Source: Stigmatella aurantiaca DW4/3-1 (lineage in GTDB: Bacteria; Myxococcota; Myxococcia; Myxococcales; Myxococcaceae). From it: 64,000 nucleotides of DNA. Below the pieces are notes generated by a model, which worked only from the letters and a program-made list of their open reading frames with translations, ran no database searches and was not told where the DNA came from. Every line of letters starts with the position of its first letter. The stretch's first letter is position 1. The translations under genes were made by a program, and so were the position numbers. Shown one piece after another: positions 1 to 10,940 of this stretch. Location of the stretch: NCBI RefSeq assembly GCF_000165485.1, contig NC_014623.1, positions 7,954,893 to 8,018,892 on the forward strand, in the 5' to 3' direction.

Positions 1-529
1 GCGCCTGCGCGAAGAGCGCGAACACCCAGAGCATGAAGAAAAGCGACACCGCCTCGCTTCCCGCGGTGGTAGAGAATTGAAGGTGCATTCCCCACACCGA
101 GAAGCCCAGACACGCCCAGACGCCCGCCTTCCAGCCAAAAAGGCGGCGCGTGAGGGCGAACAACGGCAGCACGGTCAGCACCCCGAAGAGCAGGCTGATC
201 GCCCGGCCCGCATCCTCCCGGTTCAGCACCGAGAGCGCGGCGCCCACGAGGTAGAAGTGCAGGGGGCCGAACTGCATGGCCCCGTCCTTGAAGGACTCGA
301 TGAGGTGCGGGGCCCGGAGCCAGCGCTCCGCCAGCTCCGTGCGCACCACGGCGTCCCCGTAGAAGTTCTCGTTGACCGGGAACACCACCAGCCGGGGCAC
401 CAGGGCCGCCAGGAGCAGCAGCCCGAGCAGCCATCCTCGCCCCGGCTCACGTTGGGGGGTGGGAACCGCTTCCAGAGACGGGCCCACTGGCAGAGACGGC
501 GCGGACACGGGAGACAGAGCAGACGCCAT
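1..529 (-). CDS. GT39/ArnT-like membrane glycosyltransferase, N-terminal part (cut by window edge)
   Basis: The reading frame opens at an ATG at 529 and stays open to base 1, giving the first 176 residues of a longer protein. A short Pro/Ser-rich cytoplasmic head is followed by a first membrane segment at about residues 33-50, then a loop containing NENFYGDAVVRTELAERW. The loop has the acidic residues expected just after TM1 in dolichyl/undecaprenyl-phosphate sugar mannosyltransferase-type enzymes (GT39, PMT_2/ArnT). Further hydrophobic segments lie at about 95-125 and 135-175. Such enzymes move sugars from a polyprenyl phosphate donor to lipid or protein on the outer face of the inner membrane. 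The C-terminal part is outside the window, so the substrate cannot be judged. Confidence 0.7.
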   Translation of the reverse strand, partial: MASALSPVSAPSLPVGPSLEAVPTPQREPGRGWLLGLLLLAALVPRLVVFPVNENFYGDAVVRTELAERWLRAPHLIESFKDGAMQFGPLHFYLVGAALSVLNREDAGRAISLLFGVLTVLPLFALTRRLFGWKAGVWACLGFSVWGMHLQFSTTAGSEAVSLFFMLWVFALFAQA

Positions 530-679
530 GCTGCGCTGCAGAATACGCAGCCCCCCCCCAAAACCAAGCGCCTCCTGGATCGGTGGCTCCGGCCTGCTCC
601 CCTTCCCCACACCCAGGTTGCGCGTTACCCATGCACGCCGTTATGGACCAGGAGGCAGGGGTAGGTATTGGCTCACAAA

Positions 680-719
680 TGAACGTCTGGGGGCGGGATT
701 CACGGGTCCCAGACGTTCA
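680..719. promoter_or_regulatory. 12-bp perfect inverted repeat (operator or hairpin)
   Basis: TGAACGTCTGGG at 680-691 is repeated exactly inverted as CCCAGACGTTCA at 708-719, with a 16-base spacer. No T-run follows, so a terminator is less likely than a protein-binding operator or a structured leader. It sits upstream of the TATAAT box that could serve prkA. Confidence 0.5.
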
Positions 720-768
720 CGGGGAAAGCCTGCGGCGTCAGGACCCTACCCGCCGGGGCCAGGACCCA

Positions 769-774
769 TATAAT
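769..774 (+). promoter_or_regulatory. Possible -10 box upstream of prkA
   Basis: An exact TATAAT is rare in DNA this GC-rich. No good TTGACA lies 16-18 bases upstream. It could therefore be an extended or activator-dependent promoter, or chance. Confidence 0.3.
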
Positions 775-1010
775 CAGTGTGCCTTTTCACCCCGTGAAGG
801 ATGTGCCTCCCCAAGAGACACCCCCGACACGTGCTGACCACGCGGTCCCACTCCGCGGCGGGGTCCCGAAGGGGCACCAGGACCGATGTTGGACGGGACC
901 CGGTGACGGGGTGAATCAGATCGGAATGGCAGGGGAGCCCCCCAGGTTCAAATTCTGGCCCTCCGTGTGCGCGTACCCCCGCGCACCCGGCGGGCCCGCG
1001 AGGGAGAGAC

Positions 1011-3074
<2,064 letters not shown>

Positions 3075-3076
3075 AC

Positions 3077-4186
3077 GTGTCGCTGAAGATCCACCAGGAC
3101 CACTCCCGCTTCAAGGCCATCGTCCGAGGGAAGATCAAGGCCAACCTGCGCAAGTACGTGCAGAAGGGCGAGATGCTCGGCAAGAAGGGCAAGGATGCCA
3201 TCTCCATCCCCATCCCCTTCATCGACATCCCGCGCTTCAAGTACGGCCACAAGGAACAGGGCGGCGTCGGACAGGGAGACGGTGAGGTGGGTCAATCGCT
3301 CGGCCCCGGGCAGCAGCAGCCCGGGGACGGGCACCAGGCGGGCCAGGGCGAGGGCGAACACGCCCTGGAAGTCGACGTCACCCTGGACGAGCTGGCGCAG
3401 ATCCTGGGCGAGGAGCTTCAGCTGCCGCACATCGAGCGGCGGCACAACGAGAAGATCGTCACCCAGCGCATCCGCTACACCGGCATCAACACCACGGGCC
3501 CCGAGTCGCTGCGCCACTTCAAGCGCACCTTCAAGCAGGCCCTGAAGCGGCAGATCGCCACCGGCACCTACGACGCGCGCAACCCCGTCATCATCCCCAC
3601 GCGCGAGGATAGGCGCTACCGCAGCTACAAGCTGCAGGACCTGCCCGAGACCAACGCGGTCATCATCTACATGATGGACGTGTCGGGCTCGATGGGCGAC
3701 GAGCAGAAGGAGATCGTCCGCATCGAGAGCTTCTGGCTCGATACGTGGCTGCGCCACCAGTACAAGGGGCTGGAGGCCCGCTACATCATCCACGACGCGG
3801 TGGCGCGCGAGGTGGACCGGGAGACCTTCTTCCACACCCGCGAGTCGGGCGGCACGATGATCTCCAGCGCCTACAAACTCTGCCGGGACATCATCCAGGC
3901 CGACTACCCCAAGAGCGCCTGGAACATCTATCCCTTCCACTTCTCCGACGGTGACAACTGGAGCGCGGACGACACGCGCCAGTGCATCGAGATGCTGCGC
4001 AACGACATCCTGCCCAGCGTGAACCAGTTCGCCTACGGCCAGGTGGAGAGCCCCTACGGCAGCGGCCAGTTCATCAAGGATCTGCGCGAGGCGGTGGGCG
4101 CCCAGCAGAACGTGGCCTTGAGCGAGATCGCCGACAAGGACGCCATCTACAACTCCATCAAGGACTTCCTCGGCAAGGGCCGCTGA
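3077..4186 (+). CDS. yhbH: DUF444 family protein (YhbH/YeaH), VWA-like
   Basis: This protein of 369 residues starts at a GTG two bases after the prkA stop. The next in-frame codons give [20 protein letters not shown], the usual N-terminus of the family. A Gly/Gln-rich linker lies at about residues 60-95. A von Willebrand A-type fold follows, with the MIDAS-like motif DVSGSMG at residues 201-207 and a later GGTMISSAY segment. Length fits the family (390-430). DUF444 proteins are always found with PrkA, and often SpoVR, and are thought to act with the kinase, but no biochemical activity is established. The tight spacing implies translational coupling with prkA. Confidence 0.93.
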   Translation: MSLKIHQDHSRFKAIVRGKIKANLRKYVQKGEMLGKKGKDAISIPIPFIDIPRFKYGHKEQGGVGQGDGEVGQSLGPGQQQPGDGHQAGQGEGEHALEVDVTLDELAQILGEELQLPHIERRHNEKIVTQRIRYTGINTTGPESLRHFKRTFKQALKRQIATGTYDARNPVIIPTREDRRYRSYKLQDLPETNAVIIYMMDVSGSMGDEQKEIVRIESFWLDTWLRHQYKGLEARYIIHDAVAREVDRETFFHTRESGGTMISSAYKLCRDIIQADYPKSAWNIYPFHFSDGDNWSADDTRQCIEMLRNDILPSVNQFAYGQVESPYGSGQFIKDLREAVGAQQNVALSEIADKDAIYNSIKDFLGKGR

Positions 4187-4224
4187 CGCAAGCCCCCCCC
4201 TCTGCCCCACGGAGCATCTTCCCC

Positions 4225-5718
4225 ATGCCCAAGAGCCTCACCCCCCGGTTGGCCGCGCTGAACGAGGAGATCCTGGGCCACGCTCGCGAGTTCGGCCTCG
4301 ACTTCTTCGAGACCATCTTCGAGGTGGTCACCTACGACGAGATGAACATGGTGGCCTCCTACGGAGGCTTCCCCAACCGCTACCCCCACTGGCGCTGGGG
4401 CATGGAGTACGAGCAGCTGTCCAAGGGGTACGAGTACGGGCTGTCGAAGCTCTACGAGCTCGTCATCAACAACGACCCCTGCTACGCGTACCTCCTGGAG
4501 AGCAACGCGGACGTGGACCAGAAGCTGGTGATGGCCCACGTGTACGGGCACTGCGACTTCTTCAAGAACAACTTCTCGTTCCGCCACACCAACCGGCGGA
4601 TGATCGACGAGATGGCCAACCACGCCACGCGCGTGCGGCGGTGGATCGACAAGATCGGCGTCGAAAAGGTCGAGGACTTCATCGACAAGGCGCTGAGCCT
4701 GGAGAACCTCATCGATCAGCACGCCCCGCACATCCGCCGCAACCCGGACCCCAAGCGGGCCGAGGACGAGGCCAAGAGCAACGAGCGCGTGGAGGGCTTC
4801 AAGGTCAACCGCGAGTACATGCGCGGCTTCATCAACCCTTCCGAGTTCCTCGACTCCCAGCGCAAGAAGGTCGAGGAAGAGAAGCAGAAGGCCAAGAAGT
4901 TCCCCGAGCGCCCCCAGCGCGACGTGCTCTTCTTCCTCCTGGAGCACGCCCCCCTGGAGCAGTGGGAGGCGGACATCCTCGGGATTCTCCGCGACGAGGC
5001 CTACTACTTCGCCCCCCAGGGCCAGACGAAGATCATGAACGAGGGCTGGGCCAGCTACTGGCACTCCACCATCATGACGCGCCGGGCCCTCAAGGACGAC
5101 GAGATCATCGACTACGCGGACCGGCACTCGGGCACCATGAGCACCCGCCCCGGCTCCCTCAACCCGTACAAGCTCGGCATCGAGCTGTGGCGGGACATCG
5201 AGGACCGCTGGAACAAGGGCCGCTTCGGCAAGGAGTGGGACGAGTGCGATGATCTCCGGGCCCGCAGCACCTGGGACAAGAAGCTGGGCGCCGGCCGCGA
5301 GAAGATCTTCGAGGTCCGCAAGCACTACAACGACATCACCTTCATCGACACCTTCCTCACCGCCGAGTTCGCCATCGAACAGAAATTGTTCGTCTATGGC
5401 TTCAACGACAAGCGTAACTCCTGGGAAATCCTGGACCGGGAGTTCCGCAAGGTGAAGGCCAAGCTGCTCCAGGGCCTCACCAACTTCGGCCAGCCCATCA
5501 TCGAGGTGGTGGACGGCAACTTCGAGAACCGCAGCGAGCTGCTGCTGGCCCACAAGCACGATGGGCAGGATTTGAAGGGAGACTACGCCCGGGAGACCCT
5601 CCGGTGCCTCCAGGCCCTCTGGCGCCGGCCCGTCAACATCGTTACCCGGTACGACGGGAAGGGTGTCATGCTACGCTACGACGGTCAGAACCACTCGGAG
5701 AAGAAGGTCGACCTGTAG
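4225..5718 (+). CDS. spoVR: SpoVR family protein
   Basis: The protein has 497 residues, the normal size for the SpoVR/YcgB family (about 500). The start at ATG 4225 is chosen because GGAG lies 11 bases upstream and the family sequence begins there ([16 protein letters not shown]). Diagnostic stretches are [20 protein letters not shown]-like residues near 40-55, [12 protein letters not shown] near 105, and [13 protein letters not shown] near 272, with conserved His/Glu residues. SpoVR is needed for spore cortex formation in Bacillus, and its E. coli homologue is part of the yeaGH stress response; its biochemistry is unknown. It is the third gene of the prkA operon. Confidence 0.95.
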   Translation: MPKSLTPRLAALNEEILGHAREFGLDFFETIFEVVTYDEMNMVASYGGFPNRYPHWRWGMEYEQLSKGYEYGLSKLYELVINNDPCYAYLLESNADVDQKLVMAHVYGHCDFFKNNFSFRHTNRRMIDEMANHATRVRRWIDKIGVEKVEDFIDKALSLENLIDQHAPHIRRNPDPKRAEDEAKSNERVEGFKVNREYMRGFINPSEFLDSQRKKVEEEKQKAKKFPERPQRDVLFFLLEHAPLEQWEADILGILRDEAYYFAPQGQTKIMNEGWASYWHSTIMTRRALKDDEIIDYADRHSGTMSTRPGSLNPYKLGIELWRDIEDRWNKGRFGKEWDECDDLRARSTWDKKLGAGREKIFEVRKHYNDITFIDTFLTAEFAIEQKLFVYGFNDKRNSWEILDREFRKVKAKLLQGLTNFGQPIIEVVDGNFENRSELLLAHKHDGQDLKGDYARETLRCLQALWRRPVNIVTRYDGKGVMLRYDGQNHSEKKVDL

Positions 5719-5759
5719 TGTCCCCCGGGGGGGGCCCAGCGACCGGAGCGACGAAACGG

Positions 5760-6329
5760 ATGGGCACACGCATCGAGGCAGTGGAGGTGCTGTCCTTCCG
5801 GCTGGAGCTGCCAAAGCTCGTGCTGGAACGCATGCCGGGAGAGCAGAGGGCCGCCATCCCCTTGCAGCTCGCTCGCGAAGAGGACGGTACGTTGACGTTG
5901 GAGCACGAGGGGCACGAGAGCTTTCTGCGCTTCCGCCTGGACGGTGAGGGCGCGGAGCTCATCGAGATCTGCATCCTCCATGACGCCAAGGGCGTCTTCT
6001 TCCAGCAGATCCTGGGGTCGCTGATGGTGCGCTTCCTGGGCGATCTGCGCGCGCGGCTGGTGTTTGATCCGCTGGAGAACCCTTCGGACGAACCCTGGGC
6101 CGAGGTGAGCATCGAGCGCGGAAGGACCAGTTGGCCGGGCCTGGCGACGCAGTCGGCCGCCGTGCGCCTGGCCCACGCCGCGGCCGAGGGCGGCTCCGTG
6201 AGCGCCTCGGACGGGGAGAGCCCTCCGGAGGAGCCACTGACCGCCGAGGAGGAGGAGCTGACCCGTCTCCTGGCCCGGGCCGAGACGGCGTGGCAGGAGT
6301 ACCAGCGCCTCAAGCGTCAGCGGGAGTGA
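5760..6329 (+). CDS. Conserved hypothetical protein, fourth gene after spoVR
   Basis: This acidic cytoplasmic protein of 189 residues has no signal peptide or membrane segment. It starts at ATG 5760 with GGAG at 5746-5749; an alternative in-frame GTG at 5718 would overlap the spoVR stop. Residues 1-115 look like a compact alpha/beta fold (…LEICILHDAKGVFFQQIL…). The C-terminus is Glu-rich and ends in a predicted helix (LLARAETAWQEYQRLKRQRE). I do not recognise the family. The 41-base gap to spoVR suggests it is co-transcribed with the prkA operon. Confidence 0.75.
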   Translation: MGTRIEAVEVLSFRLELPKLVLERMPGEQRAAIPLQLAREEDGTLTLEHEGHESFLRFRLDGEGAELIEICILHDAKGVFFQQILGSLMVRFLGDLRARLVFDPLENPSDEPWAEVSIERGRTSWPGLATQSAAVRLAHAAAEGGSVSASDGESPPEEPLTAEEEELTRLLARAETAWQEYQRLKRQRE

Positions 6330-6407
6330 CCAGGCCCCGGCGGTAGGCTGGCAGGCAAGCGCGGGAAATTTCCCGGCCAGGATTTGGGAATGGGCGCGGG
6401 CCTCTTC

Positions 6408-6413
6408 TACAAT
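6408..6413 (+). promoter_or_regulatory. Possible -10 box close to the M23 peptidase start
   Basis: TACAAT lies only 9 bases before the ATG at 6423, and no Shine-Dalgarno sequence is visible before that ATG. If the box is real, transcription would begin almost at the start codon, giving a leaderless or near-leaderless mRNA. A TTTGGG about 19 bases upstream is a weak -35. Confidence 0.35.
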
Positions 6414-6422
6414 CCTGTATCC

Positions 6423-7610
6423 ATGCGATTTGCCCCCCTGCTCTGCCTGGTGGCCCTCGTGGCCGCGCCGTTTGCCTCCGCGTCCTCCCGCTACGAAGTG
6501 AGGAACCGCCGCATCGAGCCCCGGCAGACGCTCGCCCAGGCCCTGCACGACGCGGCGCTGCCGGACGCACAGGTGGAGACCGTCATCTCCGCGCTGGAGG
6601 GCGTGTTCGACTTCCGCAAATCCCGCGTGGGGGACCAGTTCCGGCTGGTGCTGCGCAACGGGGAGCTGGACTTCTTCGACTACCGGCAGAGCACGGTGGA
6701 CGAGTGGCAGGTGCGCCGCGACGGCGAGAAGTACGTCGGCAGCAAGCGCACCATCGAGGTCGAGAAGCAGGTCTCCCTGGTGACGCTGGAGATCAGCACC
6801 TCGCTCTACGAGGCGGCGCTGGCGGCCGGTGAGGATCCGGGCATCGGCATGGTGCTGGCGGACGTGTTCGCCTGGGACATCGACTTCTACCGGGACACGC
6901 GCAAGGGCGACCGGGCCCGGGCCCTGGTGGAGAAGTTCGTCTCCAAGGGGCGGGTGCTGCGCTACGGCGAGGTGCTGGCGGCCACGTACGAGGGCGGCCT
7001 GGTGGGCCAGAAGCGGGTGTTCCGCTACGCGATGCCGGATGGCCAGGCCACCTACTTCCAGGAGGATGGCTCCAGCGCGCGCAAGACGTTCCTCAAGAGC
7101 CCCCTGAAATACGCCCACGTCACCAGCGGGTTCGGCTCGCGCTTCCACCCGGTGCTCAAGTACCAGAAGAACCACAACGGCGTGGACTACGGCACCCCCA
7201 TTGGCACCCCGGTGTGGGCGGTGGCCGACGGCACCGTGACGACGGCGGCCAACACGGGCGCGGGCGGCAACACCGTCTGCGTGCGGCACACCAATGGCTT
7301 CGAGACGTGCTACCTGCACCTGTCGAAGTTCGGCGCGGGCGTGCGCGCGGGCTCCCGGGTGAGCCAGAAACAGGTGATTGCCTACTCGGGCAACACCGGG
7401 CGCAGCACCGGTCCCCACCTGCACTTCGCCCTCAAGCGCGGCGGGCAGTTCGTCAACCCGCTCAACCAGAAGTTCCCCCGCGCCGAGCCCCTGCCCAAGG
7501 CCCTGCTGCCGGACTACCTGGCCAAGACCCAGGTGCTGGCCTCGCAGCTCGACTCGGTGTCCGTGGCCGCCTCGGCCTCCGCTGGCCCCGGGCCCCGCGC
7601 GGCCCCCTGA
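6423..7610 (+). CDS. M23 family (LytM/Gly-Gly endopeptidase-type) murein metallopeptidase
   Basis: This 395-residue exported protein starts at ATG 6423, where a typical signal peptide begins (MRFAPLLCLVALVAAPFASA). A helical N-terminal domain of about 220 residues precedes the peptidase domain, as in E. coli MepM/YebA-type peptidoglycan hydrolases. The zinc site is visible: His in SRFHPVLKY, HNGVD (about H251/D255) and the final HLH in GPHLHFALKRGG (about H332/H334). It should cut peptide cross-links in periplasmic peptidoglycan. Its promoter may be the TACAAT box just upstream. It converges on the DUF2378 gene, with only 13 bases between the two. Confidence 0.92.
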   Translation: MRFAPLLCLVALVAAPFASASSRYEVRNRRIEPRQTLAQALHDAALPDAQVETVISALEGVFDFRKSRVGDQFRLVLRNGELDFFDYRQSTVDEWQVRRDGEKYVGSKRTIEVEKQVSLVTLEISTSLYEAALAAGEDPGIGMVLADVFAWDIDFYRDTRKGDRARALVEKFVSKGRVLRYGEVLAATYEGGLVGQKRVFRYAMPDGQATYFQEDGSSARKTFLKSPLKYAHVTSGFGSRFHPVLKYQKNHNGVDYGTPIGTPVWAVADGTVTTAANTGAGGNTVCVRHTNGFETCYLHLSKFGAGVRAGSRVSQKQVIAYSGNTGRSTGPHLHFALKRGGQFVNPLNQKFPRAEPLPKALLPDYLAKTQVLASQLDSVSVAASASAGPGPRAAP

Positions 7611-7623
7611 GCCTCCGGGCCCC

Positions 7624-8211
7624 TCACGTCCATTCCAGGACGAACTCCGTGTGGTCCAGCGTGTGACGGGTGCTCGTCACCGTGCCCTGCACGCCCACCA
7701 CCTGGAGCGCGGCCCGGAGCGTGCCCTCGTGAAACGCGATGGGCTGCATGTCCCCCTTGAACACGAGGCGCAGCCGGTGCGCGCCCATCTCCCGGTACTC
7801 CCGTGAGCCGTAATTCACCAGGGTGGAATAGGCGATGGGCGTGTAGGTGAAGGCGCGCCGCGGGTCGTTCCGGCCGATGATCTTCGACAGCGCCCGGCCC
7901 ACCGTGGACATGTAGAAGAAGCTCTCCAGGCACGCCGCGCCGCACACCTGCCACACCGCCTCCTGGGCTCCCAGCTGCGGGGCCAGCAGCTCCGCGGTGG
8001 CGTAGAGCAGCCGCAGGAAATCCCCCGCCGGGTAGGAAAAGAAGTCAACGCACCGCGGCAAGCCCACTTGCTTCGCGAGCGCCTCGGAGGCCTCGTCGTC
8101 CAGGCGCTCGGCCACCAGCGCCAGGACGGCGTTGAAGGCCAGCCCCCTCACCATATGTGTCGGCTGCACCAGTGCCAGGCGCTGCTTGAGCTCACTGCTG
8201 TCACTGGACAT
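7624..8211 (-). CDS. DUF2378 (TIGR02265) family protein, myxobacteria-restricted
   Basis: This is a 195-residue cytoplasmic protein. Its layout agrees with TIGR02265/DUF2378, a large paralogous family known essentially only from Myxococcales. The family features are a short N-terminal module, a middle CVDFFSYPAGDFLRLLYATAE segment, a central MSTVGRALSKIIG helix, and a C-terminal beta-rich half containing VNYGSREYREMGAHRLRLVF. The start MSSDSSELKQ at 8211 is preferred over an ATG about 100 bases upstream because the upstream extension is compositionally unlike a protein start. The function of the family is unknown. Confidence 0.75.
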   Translation of the reverse strand: MSSDSSELKQRLALVQPTHMVRGLAFNAVLALVAERLDDEASEALAKQVGLPRCVDFFSYPAGDFLRLLYATAELLAPQLGAQEAVWQVCGAACLESFFYMSTVGRALSKIIGRNDPRRAFTYTPIAYSTLVNYGSREYREMGAHRLRLVFKGDMQPIAFHEGTLRAALQVVGVQGTVTSTRHTLDHTEFVLEWT

Positions 8212-8384
8212 GCAATACGGGCCTCGGGCATCGAACGCAGGTGGGCCCCCCTGTGCGGCTGAAGTGCTTTCTACCAGAGCTTCACGGAAGGGTGGAGCCG
8301 GGGACACCACTCGGGTAAACGGGATTCTCAGGCTCCCCTGCCTTCATGACCCACAGGGTAGCCCCCAGAGAGGAAACCTTTCCG

Positions 8385-10886
8385 ATGGCCGAACCGCTGA
8401 GGTCCCAGTCCCCCAGCTCCCCGCAGCCCTCTGATGAGGACGCGTCTCGCACGGGCCGGGAGCCCGAGAATGTCCGCCGTGGCTTTCTGGAGCACGTGCG
8501 CTTCTCGCGCGGAAAGAACCCCGAGACCGCCACCGCCCATGACCGCTTCATGGCGCTGTCCCTGGCCGTCCGGGACCGGCTCGCCCACCGCTGGGTGAAG
8601 ACGGCGCGCACCTACTACGAGCAGGACGTCAAACGCGCCTACTACCTGTCCGCGGAGTACCTGCTGGGCCGGGCCCTGGGCAACAACCTCATCAACACCG
8701 GCATGTACGAGGCCGCCGAGCAGGCCATGCGCGATGTGGGTGTGGACCTTACCACCCTCATCGAGATGGAGCCGGACGCGGGCCTGGGCAACGGCGGCCT
8801 GGGCCGGCTGGCGGCGTGCTTCCTGGACTCGCTGGCCACGTTGGCCTACCCCGGCATGGGGTACGGCATCCGCTACGAGTTCGGCATCTTCTCGCAGGAC
8901 TTCGTGGCCGGGCACCAGGTCGAGCGCGCCGACGAGTGGCTGAAATTCGGCAACCCCTGGGAAATTGTCCGGCCGGAGAAGGCGGTGCCGGTGCGCTTCT
9001 TCGGGCGGGTGGAGCACTACCGGGGCCCGGACGGCCAGCCCGTGGCGCGCTGGGTGGGGGGCAAGACGGTCATCGGCGTGCCCTTCGACACCCCCATTGC
9101 CGGCTTCGGCAACAACACCGTCAACACCTTGCGGCTGTGGCAGGCCCGGGCCAGCGAGGAGTTCGACCTGCTGTTGTTCAACGCGGGCGACTACGAGCGC
9201 TCGGTGGTGGAGAAGAACGACTCGGAGGTGATTTCCAAGGTCCTCTACCCCAACGACGCGTTCCAGGCGGGCAAGGAGCTGCGGCTCAAGCAGGAGTACT
9301 TCTTCGTCGCCTGCTCCATCGCGGACATCGTCCGGCGCTACCTGAAGACCCACTCGGACTTCCGGCAGTTCCCCGCCAAGGCGGCCATCCAGCTCAACGA
9401 CACGCACCCGGCCATCGCGGTGGCCGAGCTGATGCGCGTGCTGGTGGATGACAAACGGGTGAGCTGGGACGAGGCGTTCCACATCACCCAGCAGACGTTC
9501 GGCTACACCAACCACACGCTCCTGGCGGAGGCGATGGAGAAGTGGCCGGTGACGCTCTTCGAGCGCCTGCTGCCGCGCCACCTGGAAATCATCTACGAGA
9601 TCAACCACCGCTTCCTGCGCCAGGTGCAGATCCGCTACCCCTTCGACCAGGAGCGGATGCAGCGGATGAGCCTGGTGGAAGAGGGCCACGAGAAGATGAT
9701 CCGCATGGCCCACCTGGCGGTGGTGGGCAGCCACAGCGTGAACGGCGTGGCGGCGCTGCACACGGACCTGCTGCGGCGCGACGTGCTGACGGACTTCGCG
9801 GGGATGTACCCGGAGCGCTTCAACAACAAGACGAACGGCGTCACCCCCCGGCGCTGGCTGGCCTGGTGCAACCCGCGCCTGTCCAAGCTCATCACCTCGC
9901 GCATCGGCCATGGCTGGGAGACGGACCTCGACAAGCTGCGCAAGCTGGAGGAGCACGCGAAGGACGCGGCGTTCCGCAAGGCGTTCCGCGAGGTGAAACA
10001 GCAGAACAAGCACGACCTGACCCGGCACGTGAGCGAGCTGTGCAAGGTGGACCTCAACCCCGAGGCCCTCTTCGACGTGCAGATCAAACGCCTGCACGAG
10101 TACAAGCGCCAGCTGCTCAACGCGCTGCACACCGTGGTGCTGTGGATGCGGGCGCGCAGGGACCCCTCCACCATCATCCACCCCCGCGCCTTTCTCTTCG
10201 GGGCGAAGGCGGCGCCGGGCTACCAGTCCGCCAAGCTCATCATCCGGCTCATCAACGGCATCGCCGAGGTGGTGAACAGCGACGCGGGCACCACGGGGTT
10301 GCAGGTGCTGTTCCTGCCCAACTACCGGGTGAGCCTGGCCGAGCGCATCATCCCGGCGGCGGACGTGTCCGAGCAGATCTCCACCGCGGGCTGGGAGGCC
10401 TCCGGCACGGGCAACATGAAGCTGATGCTCAACGGCGCGCTGACGCTGGGCACGCTGGATGGCGCGAACGTGGAGATCCGCGACGAGGTGGGTGACGAGA
10501 ACTTCTTCCTCTTCGGGCTCACCGCGGACGAGGTCATCGCCCGGAAGCGGGCTGGGTACCGGCCGCGTGAGGTCTACCAGCAGAACCTGGAGCTCCGGGA
10601 GGCGATCGATCTCATCTCCTCCGGCTTCTTCTCGCCGGAGGACAAGAACCTGTTCAAGCCGCTGGTGGACAGCCTGCTGGAGGAGGACCGCTACCTCGTC
10701 CTGGCGGACTTCGAGTCCTACCGCCTGAAGCAGGAGGAGGTGGCACGGGCCTACCTGGACCACGACGCCTGGACGCACAAGTGCATCCTCAACGTGGCCC
10801 GGGCCGGCATCTTCTCCTCGGACCGCACCATCCGGCAGTACGCGGAGGAGATCTGGAAGGTGAAGCAGGTCCCCGTGGAGCCGTGA
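8385..10886 (+). CDS. glgP: Glycogen/alpha-glucan phosphorylase
   Basis: This 833-residue GT35 enzyme releases glucose-1-phosphate from glycogen, using pyridoxal phosphate. ATG 8385 is chosen because GAGAGGAAA lies nine bases upstream. Family blocks are complete: YLSAEYLLGRALGNNL near residue 80, GLGNGGLGRLAACFLDSLAT near 128, AIQLNDTHPAIAVAELMRVL near 330, and the PLP-lysine region EASGTGNMKLMLNGALTLGT near 672-691. Myxobacteria store and consume glycogen during starvation and sporulation, so proximity to the prkA group may be meaningful, although a leftward gene lies between them. Confidence 0.97.
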   Translation: MAEPLRSQSPSSPQPSDEDASRTGREPENVRRGFLEHVRFSRGKNPETATAHDRFMALSLAVRDRLAHRWVKTARTYYEQDVKRAYYLSAEYLLGRALGNNLINTGMYEAAEQAMRDVGVDLTTLIEMEPDAGLGNGGLGRLAACFLDSLATLAYPGMGYGIRYEFGIFSQDFVAGHQVERADEWLKFGNPWEIVRPEKAVPVRFFGRVEHYRGPDGQPVARWVGGKTVIGVPFDTPIAGFGNNTVNTLRLWQARASEEFDLLLFNAGDYERSVVEKNDSEVISKVLYPNDAFQAGKELRLKQEYFFVACSIADIVRRYLKTHSDFRQFPAKAAIQLNDTHPAIAVAELMRVLVDDKRVSWDEAFHITQQTFGYTNHTLLAEAMEKWPVTLFERLLPRHLEIIYEINHRFLRQVQIRYPFDQERMQRMSLVEEGHEKMIRMAHLAVVGSHSVNGVAALHTDLLRRDVLTDFAGMYPERFNNKTNGVTPRRWLAWCNPRLSKLITSRIGHGWETDLDKLRKLEEHAKDAAFRKAFREVKQQNKHDLTRHVSELCKVDLNPEALFDVQIKRLHEYKRQLLNALHTVVLWMRARRDPSTIIHPRAFLFGAKAAPGYQSAKLIIRLINGIAEVVNSDAGTTGLQVLFLPNYRVSLAERIIPAADVSEQISTAGWEASGTGNMKLMLNGALTLGTLDGANVEIRDEVGDENFFLFGLTADEVIARKRAGYRPREVYQQNLELREAIDLISSGFFSPEDKNLFKPLVDSLLEEDRYLVLADFESYRLKQEEVARAYLDHDAWTHKCILNVARAGIFSSDRTIRQYAEEIWKVKQVPVEP

Positions 10887-10893
10887 GCCGCGC

Positions 10894-10914
10894 GGGCCCT
10901 CAGACAGAGGGCCC
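10894..10914. terminator. Bidirectional hairpin between glgP and the M3 peptidase gene
   Basis: GGGCCCTC (10894-10901) pairs perfectly with GAGGGCCC (10907-10914) around the loop AGACA. It lies between two converging genes. There is no clear T-run, as is common in high-GC genomes. Confidence 0.6.
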
Positions 10915-10940
10915 GGGAGGCACCCGCCCCGGGACGTGGC

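Larger units (their letters stand above)
530..1010. other. Intergenic region between divergent genes
   Basis: These 481 bases separate the leftward glycosyltransferase from the rightward prkA operon and contain no convincing gene. They hold a 12-bp perfect inverted repeat (680-719) and a TATAAT box (769-774). A purine-rich GGGAGAGAC ribosome binding site lies just before the prkA start. The distance from the TATAAT box to the prkA ATG, about 237 bases, would leave a long 5' leader or room for a second promoter or small RNA. Confidence 0.6.
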
